Assembly (NCBI RefSeq): GCF_021375795.1
Contig: NZ_JAEIOI010000006.1
Span: forward strand, 62,001-126,000
DNA: 64,000 nt
Direction of reading: 5' to 3'
Source of the DNA: Pseudomonas anguilliseptica
GTDB taxonomy: Bacteria > Pseudomonadota > Gammaproteobacteria > Pseudomonadales > Pseudomonadaceae
Shown: positions 53,007 through 61,933 of the stretch, piece after piece
Numbering within the stretch: position 1 is the first letter of the stretch
Layout: every line of letters begins with the position of its first letter
Program-made: the position numbers and the translations under genes
Notes under the pieces: model-generated
The model's input: the letters and a program-made list of their open reading frames with translations, nothing else
The model's database searches: none
What the model was told of the DNA's origin: nothing

Positions 53007-53909
53007 ATGAATACCCTGGAACTGCTGCGCACCTTTGTCCGCGTCAACGAGCTGGCCAGTTTTACCCAGGCCGCCGACAGCCTTGGGTTGCCCAGGTCGA
53101 GCGTGTCGCAGCAGGTGCAAAGCCTGGAAGCCTTGCTCGGTACGCGCCTGCTGCACCGCACCACACGCAAGGTACAAGCGACTCAGGACGGCCTGGTGTT
53201 GTATGAGCGCAGCAAGGACATGCTGGCCAATATGGATGAGCTGGAAAGTCTGTTCCGCCAGGACGGCGCGCAGCTCAGCGGCCGCCTGCGTATCGATATG
53301 CCCACCGGCCTGGCGCGGCGCCTGGTAGCACCGCGGCTGGGAGAATTTACCGCGCAGCACCCTGGCATCGAACTGGAGATCAGCAGCAGCGATCGGCGCG
53401 TCGATCTGGTGCGTGAAGGCTTCGATTGCGTACTGCGCATCGGCGTGATCAATGAGCCCAGTCTGATCGTCCGACCGCTCGGCCAGTTGCCCATGGTCAA
53501 CTGCGCCAGCAGCGCCTACCTGGCACGCTACGGCACACCACAGAGCCTTGATGACCTGGCCCAGCATCAACTGATCCACTACGTGCCGGTGCTCGGCAGT
53601 CGCTCAGACGGTTTCGAATACCTGGCAGGCAGCGTGCTGCAGCGGCTGTCGATGGCGGGGAATGTCACGGTGAATAACGTTGATGCCTATGAAGGCGCGT
53701 GCCTGGGCGGGCTGGGAATTATTCAGGCGCCGCTGCTTGGCGTCAGCGAGCTGTTGGCCAGTGGGCAGCTGCACAGCCTGTTGCCGGATTACCTGCCGCC
53801 GCCCATGCCGATCAGCCTGCTCTACGCCCAGCGCCGTCATCAGCCACAGCGGGTGCGGGTATTTATGCAATGGCTGGAGGGATTGCTGAGCGAACACACC
53901 GGCACCTGA
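53007..53909 (+). CDS. LysR-family regulator divergent from an SDR gene
   Basis: The 300-residue regulator has the HTH LELLRTFVRVNELASFTQAADSL and LPRSSVSQQVQSLEALLGTRLLHRTTR of the CrgA/YafC-like group, then a ligand-binding domain (IDLVREGFDCVLRIG). Members of this group often control a divergent dehydrogenase, as here. The effector is unknown. Confidence 0.92.
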   Translation: MNTLELLRTFVRVNELASFTQAADSLGLPRSSVSQQVQSLEALLGTRLLHRTTRKVQATQDGLVLYERSKDMLANMDELESLFRQDGAQLSGRLRIDMPTGLARRLVAPRLGEFTAQHPGIELEISSSDRRVDLVREGFDCVLRIGVINEPSLIVRPLGQLPMVNCASSAYLARYGTPQSLDDLAQHQLIHYVPVLGSRSDGFEYLAGSVLQRLSMAGNVTVNNVDAYEGACLGGLGIIQAPLLGVSELLASGQLHSLLPDYLPPPMPISLLYAQRRHQPQRVRVFMQWLEGLLSEHTGT

Positions 53910-53934
53910 CGGGCAGGCACCGGCGCATCAGGCG

Positions 53935-54360
53935 TTACTGAGTCACCGGCAGAATGTCGAAACCCTTGCGGTTGTCGCTGACGATGCGGAAGTCCTGCTG
54001 CGTGCCTGGCTGAACCTTCACCGCTAGCTCGCGGCGCAGGCGGCCCATACCGCACAGGGTGTCGTCCATCTCGTCGATACCAATGCTCAGCACGCGGGTG
54101 CCGGCCGGCACCTGGAAACGAACCAGTTCCCCCACGCCAATACGCGCAGCCACTTTGCGATCCACCAGAACGGCCACATAGCAGCCCGCGCCCATACCGC
54201 CAAAATCGCGGTTCACCGATAACTGCCCGCCCTGCTCCAGCGGCTGCTGATAGCCCAACAGACGATCCGCTGGCACAGGCTTGATATGTTCGGGCGCAGC
54301 CTTCCAGGACGAACAGCCGGCCAACAGCAACAGCGGTAAAACGGCACCAATCAATCGCAT
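53935..54360 (-). CDS. Lipoprotein of unknown function
   Basis: The 141-residue protein has a lipoprotein signal (MRLIGAVLPLLLLAGCSSWK, lipobox LAGC). The mature part includes GGMGAGCYVAVLVDRKVAARIGVGE and PAGTRVLSIGIDEMDDTLCG, with two conserved-looking cysteines. The beta-rich middle part reads like the small DUF2846-type envelope lipoproteins, but the match is weak. The ATG at 54360 is chosen for the signal sequence. Confidence 0.8.
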   Translation of the reverse strand: MRLIGAVLPLLLLAGCSSWKAAPEHIKPVPADRLLGYQQPLEQGGQLSVNRDFGGMGAGCYVAVLVDRKVAARIGVGELVRFQVPAGTRVLSIGIDEMDDTLCGMGRLRRELAVKVQPGTQQDFRIVSDNRKGFDILPVTQ

Positions 54361-54453
54361 GGGAGCCCTCCATGGGCGCAAGGAACAGCAAAGGAAACGC
54401 GCTTGAGTATTGCCGCAGCCGCAGCCGACCTCAAGTCGCGTTGTGCACGGTTT

Positions 54454-54891
54454 TCAGCCTGCGATACGTTTCAGCAGACGCGCCTGCAAGGCCGCCAACT
54501 CTTCCGGTTCAGCCTTGCCACCGGCGTGTACGCTGAGCTTCTCACCGGCATAGCGCGGCACGATATGCATATGGATGTGAAACACCGTCTGCCCGGCTGG
54601 TGCGCCATTGAACTGCGCCACCTGCACCCCGGCTGGCTCCAACTCGTCGACGATCACTCCCGTCAGCTTCTGCACCACGGCCATCACCTTGCTCAGGCTG
54701 TCGGCATCAATTTCCAGAATATTGCGCGCCGCCGAGCGCTTGGGTATCACCAGGGTATGGCCGAAGGACTGCGGGAAAACATCGAGGAAGGCCAGCACAT
54801 CCTCATCTTCGTAGAGTTTGTAGCAAGGGGCCTCACCGCGGATGATCTGGGCAAAGATATTCTGACTGTCGTATTCGCCGTGCAGGCTCAT
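54454..54891 (-). CDS. HIT-family nucleotide hydrolase
   Basis: The 145-residue protein has the histidine triad HIHMHIVP (about residues 102-109) and the family start NIFAQIIRGEAPCYKLYEDED. HIT proteins hydrolyse nucleoside phosphoramidates or AMP-linked compounds. The ATG at 54891 gives the usual MSLHGEYDSQNIF start. It is divergent from the GST gene at 55070. Confidence 0.94.
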   Translation of the reverse strand: MSLHGEYDSQNIFAQIIRGEAPCYKLYEDEDVLAFLDVFPQSFGHTLVIPKRSAARNILEIDADSLSKVMAVVQKLTGVIVDELEPAGVQVAQFNGAPAGQTVFHIHMHIVPRYAGEKLSVHAGGKAEPEELAALQARLLKRIAG

Positions 54892-55069
54892 ATCGAGAAA
54901 CTCCGTACAAGGTGGCGGAAAACTCGCACCATACCGGACTCGCTCGCACCCAGGGAACTGCTCACCATTGCCCAGAGCAATGGGCATTAACGAAACAATC
55001 GATTTTGTTCAGGCTGCCGGGCATGGTCTGATGCCTCGCATCCCTTTCTCGTCCAGATACGGAGCACGC

Positions 55070-55774
55070 ATGACCGACCTTTCACGCTTCCCCATCACCC
55101 ATAAATGGCCCGCTCAGCACCCCGAACGCCTGCAGTTGTACTCACTGCCCACGCCCAACGGCGTCAAGGCCTCGATCATGCTGGAAGAAATCGCTCTGCC
55201 CTATGAAGCGCACCTGGTCAGCTTCGACAGCAATGACCAGCTCAGCAGCGAATTCCTCTCGCTCAACCCCAACAACAAGATCCCGGCGATCCTCGACCCC
55301 AATGGCCCAGGCGGCAAACCGCTGGCGCTGTTCGAGTCCGGCGCGATTCTGATCTACCTGGCCGAGAAAAGCGGCCAACTGCTGGCCGAGGATGCCGCCA
55401 CACGTTATGAAACCCTGCAGTGGCTGATGTGGCAGATGGGTGGTGTTGGCCCGATGTTCGGCCAGCTGGGCTTCTTCCATAAGTTCGCCGGCAAGGACTA
55501 CCCGGACAAACGCCCGCGCGACCGTTACGTGGCGGAATCCCAGCGCCTGCTGAGCGTGCTGGAGCAGCGCCTGCAAGGCCGCAGCTGGATCATGGGCGAG
55601 GACTACAGCATCGCCGATATCGCCGTGTTCCCCTGGGTGAGAAACCTGGTGGGTTTCTACGAGGCTGGCGAGCTGGTGGAGTTCGAACGGTTCAGCAATG
55701 TGCAGCGCGTGCTGCAGGCCTTTATTGCCCGCCCGGCGGTGATCAAGGGGCTGGCCACGCCGGCGCGTGGCTAA
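55070..55774 (+). CDS. Glutathione S-transferase, YghU/Nu-class-like
   Basis: The 234-residue protein has the thioredoxin-fold N-terminal domain (LQLYSLPTPNGVKASIMLEEI, then NPNNKIPAILDPNG, ALFESGAILIYLAEKSG) and a helical C-terminal domain (YSIADIAVFPWVRN). YghU-type enzymes act as glutathione-dependent disulphide reductases. The ATG at 55070 follows a GGAG site. A stem (ccaggctgctt / aagcagcctgg, 55798-55830) follows the gene and may end transcription. Confidence 0.92.
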   Translation: MTDLSRFPITHKWPAQHPERLQLYSLPTPNGVKASIMLEEIALPYEAHLVSFDSNDQLSSEFLSLNPNNKIPAILDPNGPGGKPLALFESGAILIYLAEKSGQLLAEDAATRYETLQWLMWQMGGVGPMFGQLGFFHKFAGKDYPDKRPRDRYVAESQRLLSVLEQRLQGRSWIMGEDYSIADIAVFPWVRNLVGFYEAGELVEFERFSNVQRVLQAFIARPAVIKGLATPARG

Positions 55775-55945
55775 GTCGCCCGTCAATCGCCTGTAAGCCA
55801 GGCTGCTTTGCACACGCGCAAGCAGCCTGGCAGAGCGCCATAAGCAGTTATGCGGGCAGGCGCACTCATGTATTCACCCAAGCCGCGTGACCTGGCCAGC
55901 GAACCGTGTAGAATCCCGCGCCCCAAAAATGCAGGAGACAACACG

Positions 55946-56272
55946 TTGGCCATTCACTACTCCGCTGCCCCAGACAATATCGCATGCGGACGCACAGGTT
56001 CGAACCTGAGCAGCACCCAGGATGTAACGCAAGTTTCCTGCAAACTCTGTCTGCGCAGCGTGGAAAAGGGCAGCGCTGAGCCTATCCGTAAAACCCCCAG
56101 CCTGGCTGAACTGAGAGCCGCCGCGAAGGCCGCCAAAGCGAGCCAGGCCGCAGCTGAAACAGCCCAAGCCAACACCGCCCTGAGCCCTCGCGCCGAATGG
56201 CAGAAACGCCTGGAGCAACTGCCTGGCAAACAGCGCTTGCCACGCGGAGTGGCTCGCCAAACCCTGGTATAA
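55946..56272 (+). CDS. Small Cys-containing protein of unknown function (TTG start)
   Basis: The 108-residue protein begins AIHYSAAPDNIACGRTGSNL and has VSCKLCLRSVEK, so one Cys and a CxxC with a His could form a zinc site. The second half is Ala/Lys-rich and probably unfolded, with a basic tail. TTG at 55946 is preferred: AGGAG lies eight bases upstream, while the ATG codons further up lack a ribosome site. A rubredoxin-like zinc ribbon with nucleic-acid contacts is possible, but nothing is assigned. Confidence 0.7.
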   Translation: MAIHYSAAPDNIACGRTGSNLSSTQDVTQVSCKLCLRSVEKGSAEPIRKTPSLAELRAAAKAAKASQAAAETAQANTALSPRAEWQKRLEQLPGKQRLPRGVARQTLV

Positions 56273-56282
56273 ACAACCCCCT

Positions 56283-56306
56283 GCGGATGCTTCTGGCATC
56301 CGCTTT
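56283..56306 (+). terminator. Terminator after the small Cys protein gene
   Basis: The arms GCGGATGC and GCATCCGC enclose TTCTG and are followed by TTT. A second stem (ccgcctgctg / cagcaggcgg, 56309-56333) follows immediately. From 56340 to 56578 no gene is recognised, though the minus frame reads [20 protein letters not shown], which could be a decayed gene end. Confidence 0.65.
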
Positions 56307-56578
56307 GGCCGCCTGCTGCTCACCAGCAGGCGGTCTCTCGCTGCACTAACCACCCTCTTCAGCTGCCACGCAGCGCTCTGGCTGTTGCTCTTCAAACCAC
56401 ACAACCTGACTGACGTTAAAGCCCCAGCTGCGAAAGCCCCGGATGGTCGTCAGGGCGGCGACCCAGTGGCCAGTGAAATTTGCGCCAGCAAGACTGACTG
56501 AAAGAATGACCGAACTGGTCCCAGCGTAGCGTTTGCGTACAGCCGCCTACCAGCGGGTAGCTGCAGCCAAGCGGGGAA

Positions 56579-57496
56579 TTATGCCGATGGGTCTTTGCTG
56601 GGTAAGTTGCCTCGCGCCAACGCAGTGAATGCCTTGAGCGCGGCGGAGGGGTTGCGCCGGTTCGGGTAGTACAGGCACAGGTTGTCACGGGGCGGTGTCC
56701 ACTCTTCCAGCACCCGTTCGAACTGTCCGGCGTCGAGTTCAGCCTGCACGTCCTGCTGCATAAAAAAGCCCAGCCCCACGCCTGCCTGCACCACCGCCTT
56801 GGCGACACTCGACTCATCCAGGGTGAGCTGGCCGTTCACATCAAGCCGGATCACCTCCCCCGCGCGTTCAAAATGCCAGGGGTAGATCGCCCCATTGGGT
56901 AGGCGGATGCGCATGCACTGATGCGTGAGCAGGTCCGCCGGGCTAAGCGGCCGGCCGTGCTGGGCGAAATACGCGGGCGAGCCGACCACGGCGTAGCGTT
57001 GTGGCTCGCCGATTGGGATCACGATCATGTCGCTGGGCACCAGACTCTCAGCGCGCACGCCAAGATCGAAACCGTCGGCGACGATGTCCACCAGGCGGCC
57101 TTCGGTCACCAGGTCGATATGCACCTTCGGGTAACGCTGCAGAAACGCCAACACCAGCGGCAGCAGCGTGGCGCGGGCGGCACTGGCGAACGCATTGATG
57201 CGCAGCACACCCGACGGCCCGGCATTGTGCGAACGCACCGCTTCCAGCGCTGCACGTACGTCCTGCAGCGCCGGGCCGACCTGCTCCAGGTACATCGCCC
57301 CCGCCTCGGTCAGCGACACGCTGCGGGTGGTGCGATTGAACAGCCGCGTTTCGAGGCTCGCCTCCAGCTTGGCAATGGTGTTGCTCAATGCTGTGGTCGA
57401 CACATCCAGGTCGATGGCTGCTTGCCGGAACGACGCCCGGCGTGCCACGGCCAGCACCGCTTCCAGCTCATTGAGACCAAGGCGCGAATCTGCCAT
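56579..57496 (-). CDS. LysR-family regulator divergent from the NTF2/SDR pair
   Basis: The 305-residue protein has the [26 protein letters not shown] and [31 protein letters not shown], then a ligand-binding domain ([16 protein letters not shown]). It lies divergent from the NTF2-like and SDR genes across a 118-base spacer, so it probably controls them. The ligand is unknown. Confidence 0.92.
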   Translation of the reverse strand: MADSRLGLNELEAVLAVARRASFRQAAIDLDVSTTALSNTIAKLEASLETRLFNRTTRSVSLTEAGAMYLEQVGPALQDVRAALEAVRSHNAGPSGVLRINAFASAARATLLPLVLAFLQRYPKVHIDLVTEGRLVDIVADGFDLGVRAESLVPSDMIVIPIGEPQRYAVVGSPAYFAQHGRPLSPADLLTHQCMRIRLPNGAIYPWHFERAGEVIRLDVNGQLTLDESSVAKAVVQAGVGLGFFMQQDVQAELDAGQFERVLEEWTPPRDNLCLYYPNRRNPSAALKAFTALARGNLPSKDPSA

Positions 57497-57614
57497 GCAA
57501 TTGTCCTGATATTCGGGATAGGTCGTTAACCTCTATCCCAGTTGAGCAAACTATCAAGCGAGCGGCAAGATCACTGTCGTAAACCCCCAACCCACTGTGA
57601 GAGGAGATCAGGCC

Positions 57615-57944
57615 ATGAACCTGCACCTGCCTGACGCCGTTCAGACCTACTTTGATGTGAGCAATGGCGGCAACATCTCGCGCCTTGCTGCCTGTTTCTG
57701 CGCGGACGCCAGCGTGACCGACGAGAACCGCACGCACCAGGGCATTGCCGCCACCGCAGCCTGGCAACAGGACGCCCGCCAGACCTTCACCTACAGCGTC
57801 GAGCCGCTGACGGCGACGCAGAATGACGATTCGCTAAGTGTCACGGCGCGGTTGGTCGGCAACTTCCCTGGTAGCCCGCTGCAACTGAATCATCTGTTTC
57901 TGCTGCAGGACAGCCAGATCCGCTCACTGGAGATCGCACCATGA
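57615..57944 (+). CDS. NTF2-like / SnoaL-type protein
   Basis: The 109-residue protein has the NTF2 pattern: [35 protein letters not shown], then [24 protein letters not shown]. It may be an isomerase or ligand carrier for the neighbouring SDR. A GGAG site precedes the ATG. It overlaps the start of the SDR gene by 4 bases. Confidence 0.88.
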   Translation: MNLHLPDAVQTYFDVSNGGNISRLAACFCADASVTDENRTHQGIAATAAWQQDARQTFTYSVEPLTATQNDDSLSVTARLVGNFPGSPLQLNHLFLLQDSQIRSLEIAP

Positions 57945-58713
57945 ACCTCGACCTGAGCGGTAAACGCGTGCTGATTACCGGCGGCACCAAAGGCGTCGGT
58001 CGCGCACTGGTCGAACTGTTGCTTGCAGAGGGGGCACAGGTGCTGACTTCCGCCCGGCAGGCCAGCAGCGACCTACCGGCTGAGCTGTTCGTGCAGGCCG
58101 ACCTCTCTACCGCTGAAGGTTGCGCAACACTGGTAGCCGCAGCCAAGCAACGGCTGGGCGATGTGGACATCATCGTCCACGTCCTGGGCGGCTCATCGGC
58201 ACCCAGCGGTGGCTTTGCGGTACTGGACGACGCGCAGTGGCAACGCGAACTCAACCTTAACCTGCTGCCGGCCGTGCGCCTGGACCGTGCCCTGCTCCCG
58301 GCGATGCTGCAGCGCCAGAGCGGGGTGATCATCCATGTGACCTCGATTCAGAACCGCCTGCCCTTGCCCGAAGCCACCACGGCTTACGCAGCGGCCAAGG
58401 CGGCGCTTTCAACCTACAGCAAAGCCTGTCGAAAGAAGTCTCACCACAAGGTGTACGTGTTGTACGGGTGTCACCGGGCTGGATCGAGACCGAAGCATCG
58501 GTGGCCCTGGCTGAGCGCCTGGCGCAGGAAGCCGGTACCGACTACGCCGGCGGCAAACGCATCATCATGGATGCCCTCGGCGGTATTCCGCTGGGCCGGC
58601 CGGCCAAACCGGCTGAGGTTGCGGAGCTGATTGCCTTCCTGGCCTCGCCTCGCGCGGCCGCCATCACTGGCAGTGAATTTGTGATCGATGGCGGAACAGT
58701 GCCAACCACCTAA
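57941..58713 (+). pseudogene. SDR-family oxidoreductase, frameshifted
   Basis: The frame reads a normal SDR to about residue 162: [30 protein letters not shown] and the Tyr/Lys site [16 protein letters not shown]. It then loses frame at 58425-58426. Restoring one C there (CC to CCC) gives [20 protein letters not shown] and runs on to [16 protein letters not shown], the normal SDR end, for a total of 257 residues. The break lies past the active site but removes the C-terminal third. A sequencing error in the CC run is possible. It overlaps the NTF2-like gene by 4 bases. Confidence 0.9.
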
Positions 58714-59213
58714 CGGTTGTACTCTGGACGGGTGCCGCTGCGCGCGTTCTTTTTCTGCAGGATCAGCGAGGCTTCGTTGTAGGCATTCTGGAACGCGTCA
58801 CTGCCGATCCAGACCACCGCAGCGTCCTCGTCTTCATCGTGGAACATCCCGCGATAAACGATCAGCAGGCCCATCATAAAGTCGGTCGCCGCATCTTCTG
58901 CCTCTTCGGCAACCACCAGTTCCAGTACCGGGTATTGCAGAAACACCAGGCACATCGCCAGCAGGCTGATGCCTTCAGCCATCTTCATCGCCTGGAACAG
59001 GTCATCGAAATGTGCGGGGTCGAAGCCGTTTTCCTCGATATCTTTGAAATCGAAGGTACTCAGGTCGATTTCAACATCATCGAATGGCTCATTGATCAGC
59101 GGATTAGCCAGCACCGGGTGCAGCACATTGGCCTTGGACTTGCCCATGCGGTTCTGCTTGGCCTTGGCTTTCGCCCGTTGGGCGCGTTTTTGCTGTTTGT
59201 CTGAGGAAGCCAT
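58710..59213 (-). CDS. Acidic protein of unknown function
   Basis: The 167-residue protein has a basic N-terminus ([20 protein letters not shown]), then a long acidic region ([19 protein letters not shown]) and a helical part ([31 protein letters not shown]). No domain is recognised. The ATG at 59213 is preferred for its AAGGA site 10 bases upstream; ATG codons at 59243 and upstream are alternatives. It is convergent with the SDR gene, their stops overlapping by 4 bases. Confidence 0.75.
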   Translation of the reverse strand: MASSDKQQKRAQRAKAKAKQNRMGKSKANVLHPVLANPLINEPFDDVEIDLSTFDFKDIEENGFDPAHFDDLFQAMKMAEGISLLAMCLVFLQYPVLELVVAEEAEDAATDFMMGLLIVYRGMFHDEDEDAAVVWIGSDAFQNAYNEASLILQKKNARSGTRPEYNR

Positions 59214-59348
59214 GCTGGCGAGATCCTTGTTCGGTGCAGCCATATTCATGGCCTGGTGTGATGATGGGCAGATTGTATTCAGTGTTGGCCGCATGCGCCT
59301 GCCAAGGGACAACTTCTTTGTGGCGGCGCGCTGCGGCGTTAATCCGGC

Positions 59349-60044
59349 TTACGCCAGCAACGCCATAATCCACTGCGTCTGCTGAGTGAGTTGCTGCACT
59401 TTCGCCTCAGGCACCGCCTGCCGAGCCCGGGCAAAGTCAGCCAGGGTCTGCTGCTTCAGACGCAACAAGCGTTGCCATTTGGCCAGGAATGCGGGGCTGC
59501 GCACCTGCATCTGCAACGGGCCAAAGTACAGTTCCTCGGCGCTGTAACTCACCGGGCCAGAGCGTTCGGCGACGATGATTTCGTAGGCAAAGCGGTTTTC
59601 CCGCAGCACCTCCTCACAGAGGATGCGGTAGCCATTGTCCATCAGCCATTGGCGCAGCGGCTGTTCACCGCCGTTGGGTTGCAGGATCAACCGCTCTTGG
59701 CCCGTCAGGCGCGCCTTGCCGCTGTCGAGGATGTCACGAATCCGCTCGCCGCCCATCCCGCAGATGCTGATCGCCGTGATGGCGTCGCCTGGCTCGATTG
59801 CCGCCAGACCATCGGCCAGACGCACGCTGATCTGTTGGGCAAAGTCATTCTCGCGCACGCTGCGCTCAGCGGCATAAAACGGCGTCACGGCCACCTCTCC
59901 CGCCACCGCAGCCTCGATGTGCCCACGGCGCATCAAGGCTACCGGCAGATAGGCGTGATCCGAGCCAATATCAGCCAAGCGCGCCCCAGCCGGCACATGC
60001 GCCGCTACACGCTCCAGGCGCATCGACAATGTCTGCTCGTTCAA
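59349..60044 (-). CDS. trmK: tRNA (adenine22-N1)-methyltransferase TrmK
   Basis: The 231-residue enzyme methylates A22 of tRNA. It has the SAM motif ARLADIGSDHAYLPVALM (about residues 18-35), then AISICGMGGERIRDIL and LILQPNGGEQPLRQWL, where PNGG corresponds to the NPPY-like site of the family. TrmK is best known in Gram-positive bacteria, but homologues occur in Pseudomonas. TTG at 60044 is preferred with a GGGG-rich ribosome site; ATG codons at 60071 and 60065 are alternatives. Confidence 0.88.
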   Translation of the reverse strand: MNEQTLSMRLERVAAHVPAGARLADIGSDHAYLPVALMRRGHIEAAVAGEVAVTPFYAAERSVRENDFAQQISVRLADGLAAIEPGDAITAISICGMGGERIRDILDSGKARLTGQERLILQPNGGEQPLRQWLMDNGYRILCEEVLRENRFAYEIIVAERSGPVSYSAEELYFGPLQMQVRSPAFLAKWQRLLRLKQQTLADFARARQAVPEAKVQQLTQQTQWIMALLA

Positions 60045-60309
60045 CTCCCGCCCCCTTTTCAGCATCGGCATTCGACCCGCTGGCCGAATTGGGGCGCGAT
60101 TCTGTCGAGCCACGCTGTGTATGGCAAATTCTGGCGACCAGCGCTAAGTGCACGATCCGAGTCTGGGGTTCATGGTGCATCAGGCGTGAAACTTAGTGAT
60201 CGGTAGCTCTCTGCAATAAGCGATCAGAAAACGATGTTCGAAAAACATATAGCTCCAGGTTTCCAAGTTTTTTGGTTGAAGCCCAGTTCTGCGTCAGGGT
60301 CGAACGACG

Positions 60310-61809
60310 CTATTGCAACAAGGCCACAGCAACTGCCTTGGCTGCATCTTCAATAGCGCGCTCATCATAAGGCGCAAACCCCAGCACCAGCCCCGGAGTG
60401 CGCGGCGCGACGCAATAGCGCGCCAGGGGCATGACGTCGATACCGGCGGTCTGCAGACGGGTAAACACCTCCTGTTCGTTATCCAGTTGTAGGCTGCAGG
60501 TGATATCCAGACCCGCGCGGATTTCCGGCACATCAATCAGCCCTTGCCAATGCCGCTGCGCCGATTCGGCGAAGGCCTCGGCGCGTGAGGCGTAGATTTT
60601 GCGCATGCGCCGTACATGGCGGTCGAAATGCCCCTCATGGATAAAGTCGGCCAGTACCGCTTGCGACAGGCTGTTGGCGTGGCGGGACATCAATGCGGCG
60701 GCGCGGGTAAAGCTGCCCAGCAGGTGCGCAGGCAACACCAGGTAGGCCAGGCGGATGGAGGGAAACAGCAGCTTGCTGAAAGTGCCAGCGAGGATCACCG
60801 ACTGCTCCGCCGCCGGCATCGAGCGCAGTGCCGGAATCGGCTTGGCGATAAAACGGTACTCGCTGTCGTAGTCATCCTCGAAGATGTAGCTGCCATGCTG
60901 CGCCGCCCATTGCAACAACGCCAGACGCCGCGCGGGCGACAACTCACTGCCCAGCGGCGCCTGCCGTGACGGCGTGACATAGGCCAGCCGGGCATCGGGG
61001 GCCAGACGCACGCCCTCCTCCACTTGAATACCGAAGGCGTCCACCGGCACATTCACACGCTGCACGCCGGATACATCGATCAGCTGACGTGCGCCGGGAT
61101 AGCCGGGATCTTCCATCCACACCTTGGAGTTGCCCGGTGCCAGCAAGCGCAGGCACAGGTCGAGCCCTTGCTGCACGCTATTGAGCACCAGAATTCGCTC
61201 GGCAGGCACCTGCACACCACGAGCGATGGCCAGGTAGCCGGCGATGGCTTCACGCAATGCCGGCAAACCACCGGGGTCCGAATCGAGCAGGATGGACAGC
61301 CGTGAGGCGCGCAGCTGCTGGATATGCAGTTTGCGCCACAGGTCGACCGGAAACGCTTGAACATCGCCCCGATGCGGAAAGAACGGGCGCAACCCCGGCG
61401 TCACCGAACGCCGCGCAAAGATTGGCGTAATCGCGTCCAGGCGTTCGATCCAGGGCGTGGCCGGCGGCGTGCGCGGCGCTTCTTGCGTGGCCACGACCTT
61501 GCGTCGCACATAGCCGGCGTTAAGCGTGGCATCCGGCAACACGGCACACACCCGCGTTCCACTGCCGGTCTGCGCCTCCAGATAACCTTCGGACAACAAC
61601 TGCTGATACGCCGCCTGGGCCGTACCCCGCGCCAGCTTGTAGTGCTCGGCCAGTGCGCGCGTACTGGGCAGTTTGCTGCCAGCGGGCAGACGGCCGCCGA
61701 GGATGGCGCCGCGCAGCGCCTCATATAACCAGCGCTGCAGGCTGACACCCGGCTCGGGAGTGCCCAGCGGCAGGAAGAGCACCTGCGGGGGTGATTTTTC
61801 GGCAGGCAT
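60310..61809 (-). CDS. MocR/PdxR-family regulator (GntR HTH + aminotransferase domain)
   Basis: The 499-residue protein has a GntR-type winged helix (about residues 20-85: LYEALRGAILGGRLPAGSKLPSTRALAEHY) and a fold-type I aminotransferase domain. The PLP-lysine region is GTFSKLLFPSIRLAYLVLP (about 342-360), with FEDDYDSEYRF the PLP ring contact. Such regulators sense PLP or an amino compound and often control a divergent gene. Here the divergent gene encodes an NADH-dehydrogenase-like flavoprotein. The ATG at 61809 has GGAG five bases upstream. Confidence 0.93.
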   Translation of the reverse strand: MPAEKSPPQVLFLPLGTPEPGVSLQRWLYEALRGAILGGRLPAGSKLPSTRALAEHYKLARGTAQAAYQQLLSEGYLEAQTGSGTRVCAVLPDATLNAGYVRRKVVATQEAPRTPPATPWIERLDAITPIFARRSVTPGLRPFFPHRGDVQAFPVDLWRKLHIQQLRASRLSILLDSDPGGLPALREAIAGYLAIARGVQVPAERILVLNSVQQGLDLCLRLLAPGNSKVWMEDPGYPGARQLIDVSGVQRVNVPVDAFGIQVEEGVRLAPDARLAYVTPSRQAPLGSELSPARRLALLQWAAQHGSYIFEDDYDSEYRFIAKPIPALRSMPAAEQSVILAGTFSKLLFPSIRLAYLVLPAHLLGSFTRAAALMSRHANSLSQAVLADFIHEGHFDRHVRRMRKIYASRAEAFAESAQRHWQGLIDVPEIRAGLDITCSLQLDNEQEVFTRLQTAGIDVMPLARYCVAPRTPGLVLGFAPYDERAIEDAAKAVAVALLQ

Positions 61810-61847
61810 GGCCACTCCAAAGTGGACTAATCAGTTCAAGCAAGAAT

Positions 61848-61865
61848 GGATCAATACCCTGATCC
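61848..61865. promoter_or_regulatory. Palindrome between the MocR gene and the flavoprotein gene
   Basis: GGATCA-N6-TGATCC is a perfect inverted repeat in the 124-base divergent spacer. A second TGGACTAAT at 61823 resembles TGGATCAAT at 61847, giving a possible direct repeat with a 24-base period. Either could bind the MocR regulator, whose family typically binds direct repeats. Confidence 0.4.
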
Positions 61866-61933
61866 AAGCCAGAGGCAGAATCACTCCCGTCGTCAGCCAA
61901 CAGCCTTTCTCTTCACTGCGGGAACCTACCCAT

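Noticed and set aside
56340..56578. Possible gene end on the minus strand ([20 protein letters not shown])
   Set aside because: The frame is open but continues out of frame through the LysR gene and has no start of its own; kept only as a remark on possible decay.
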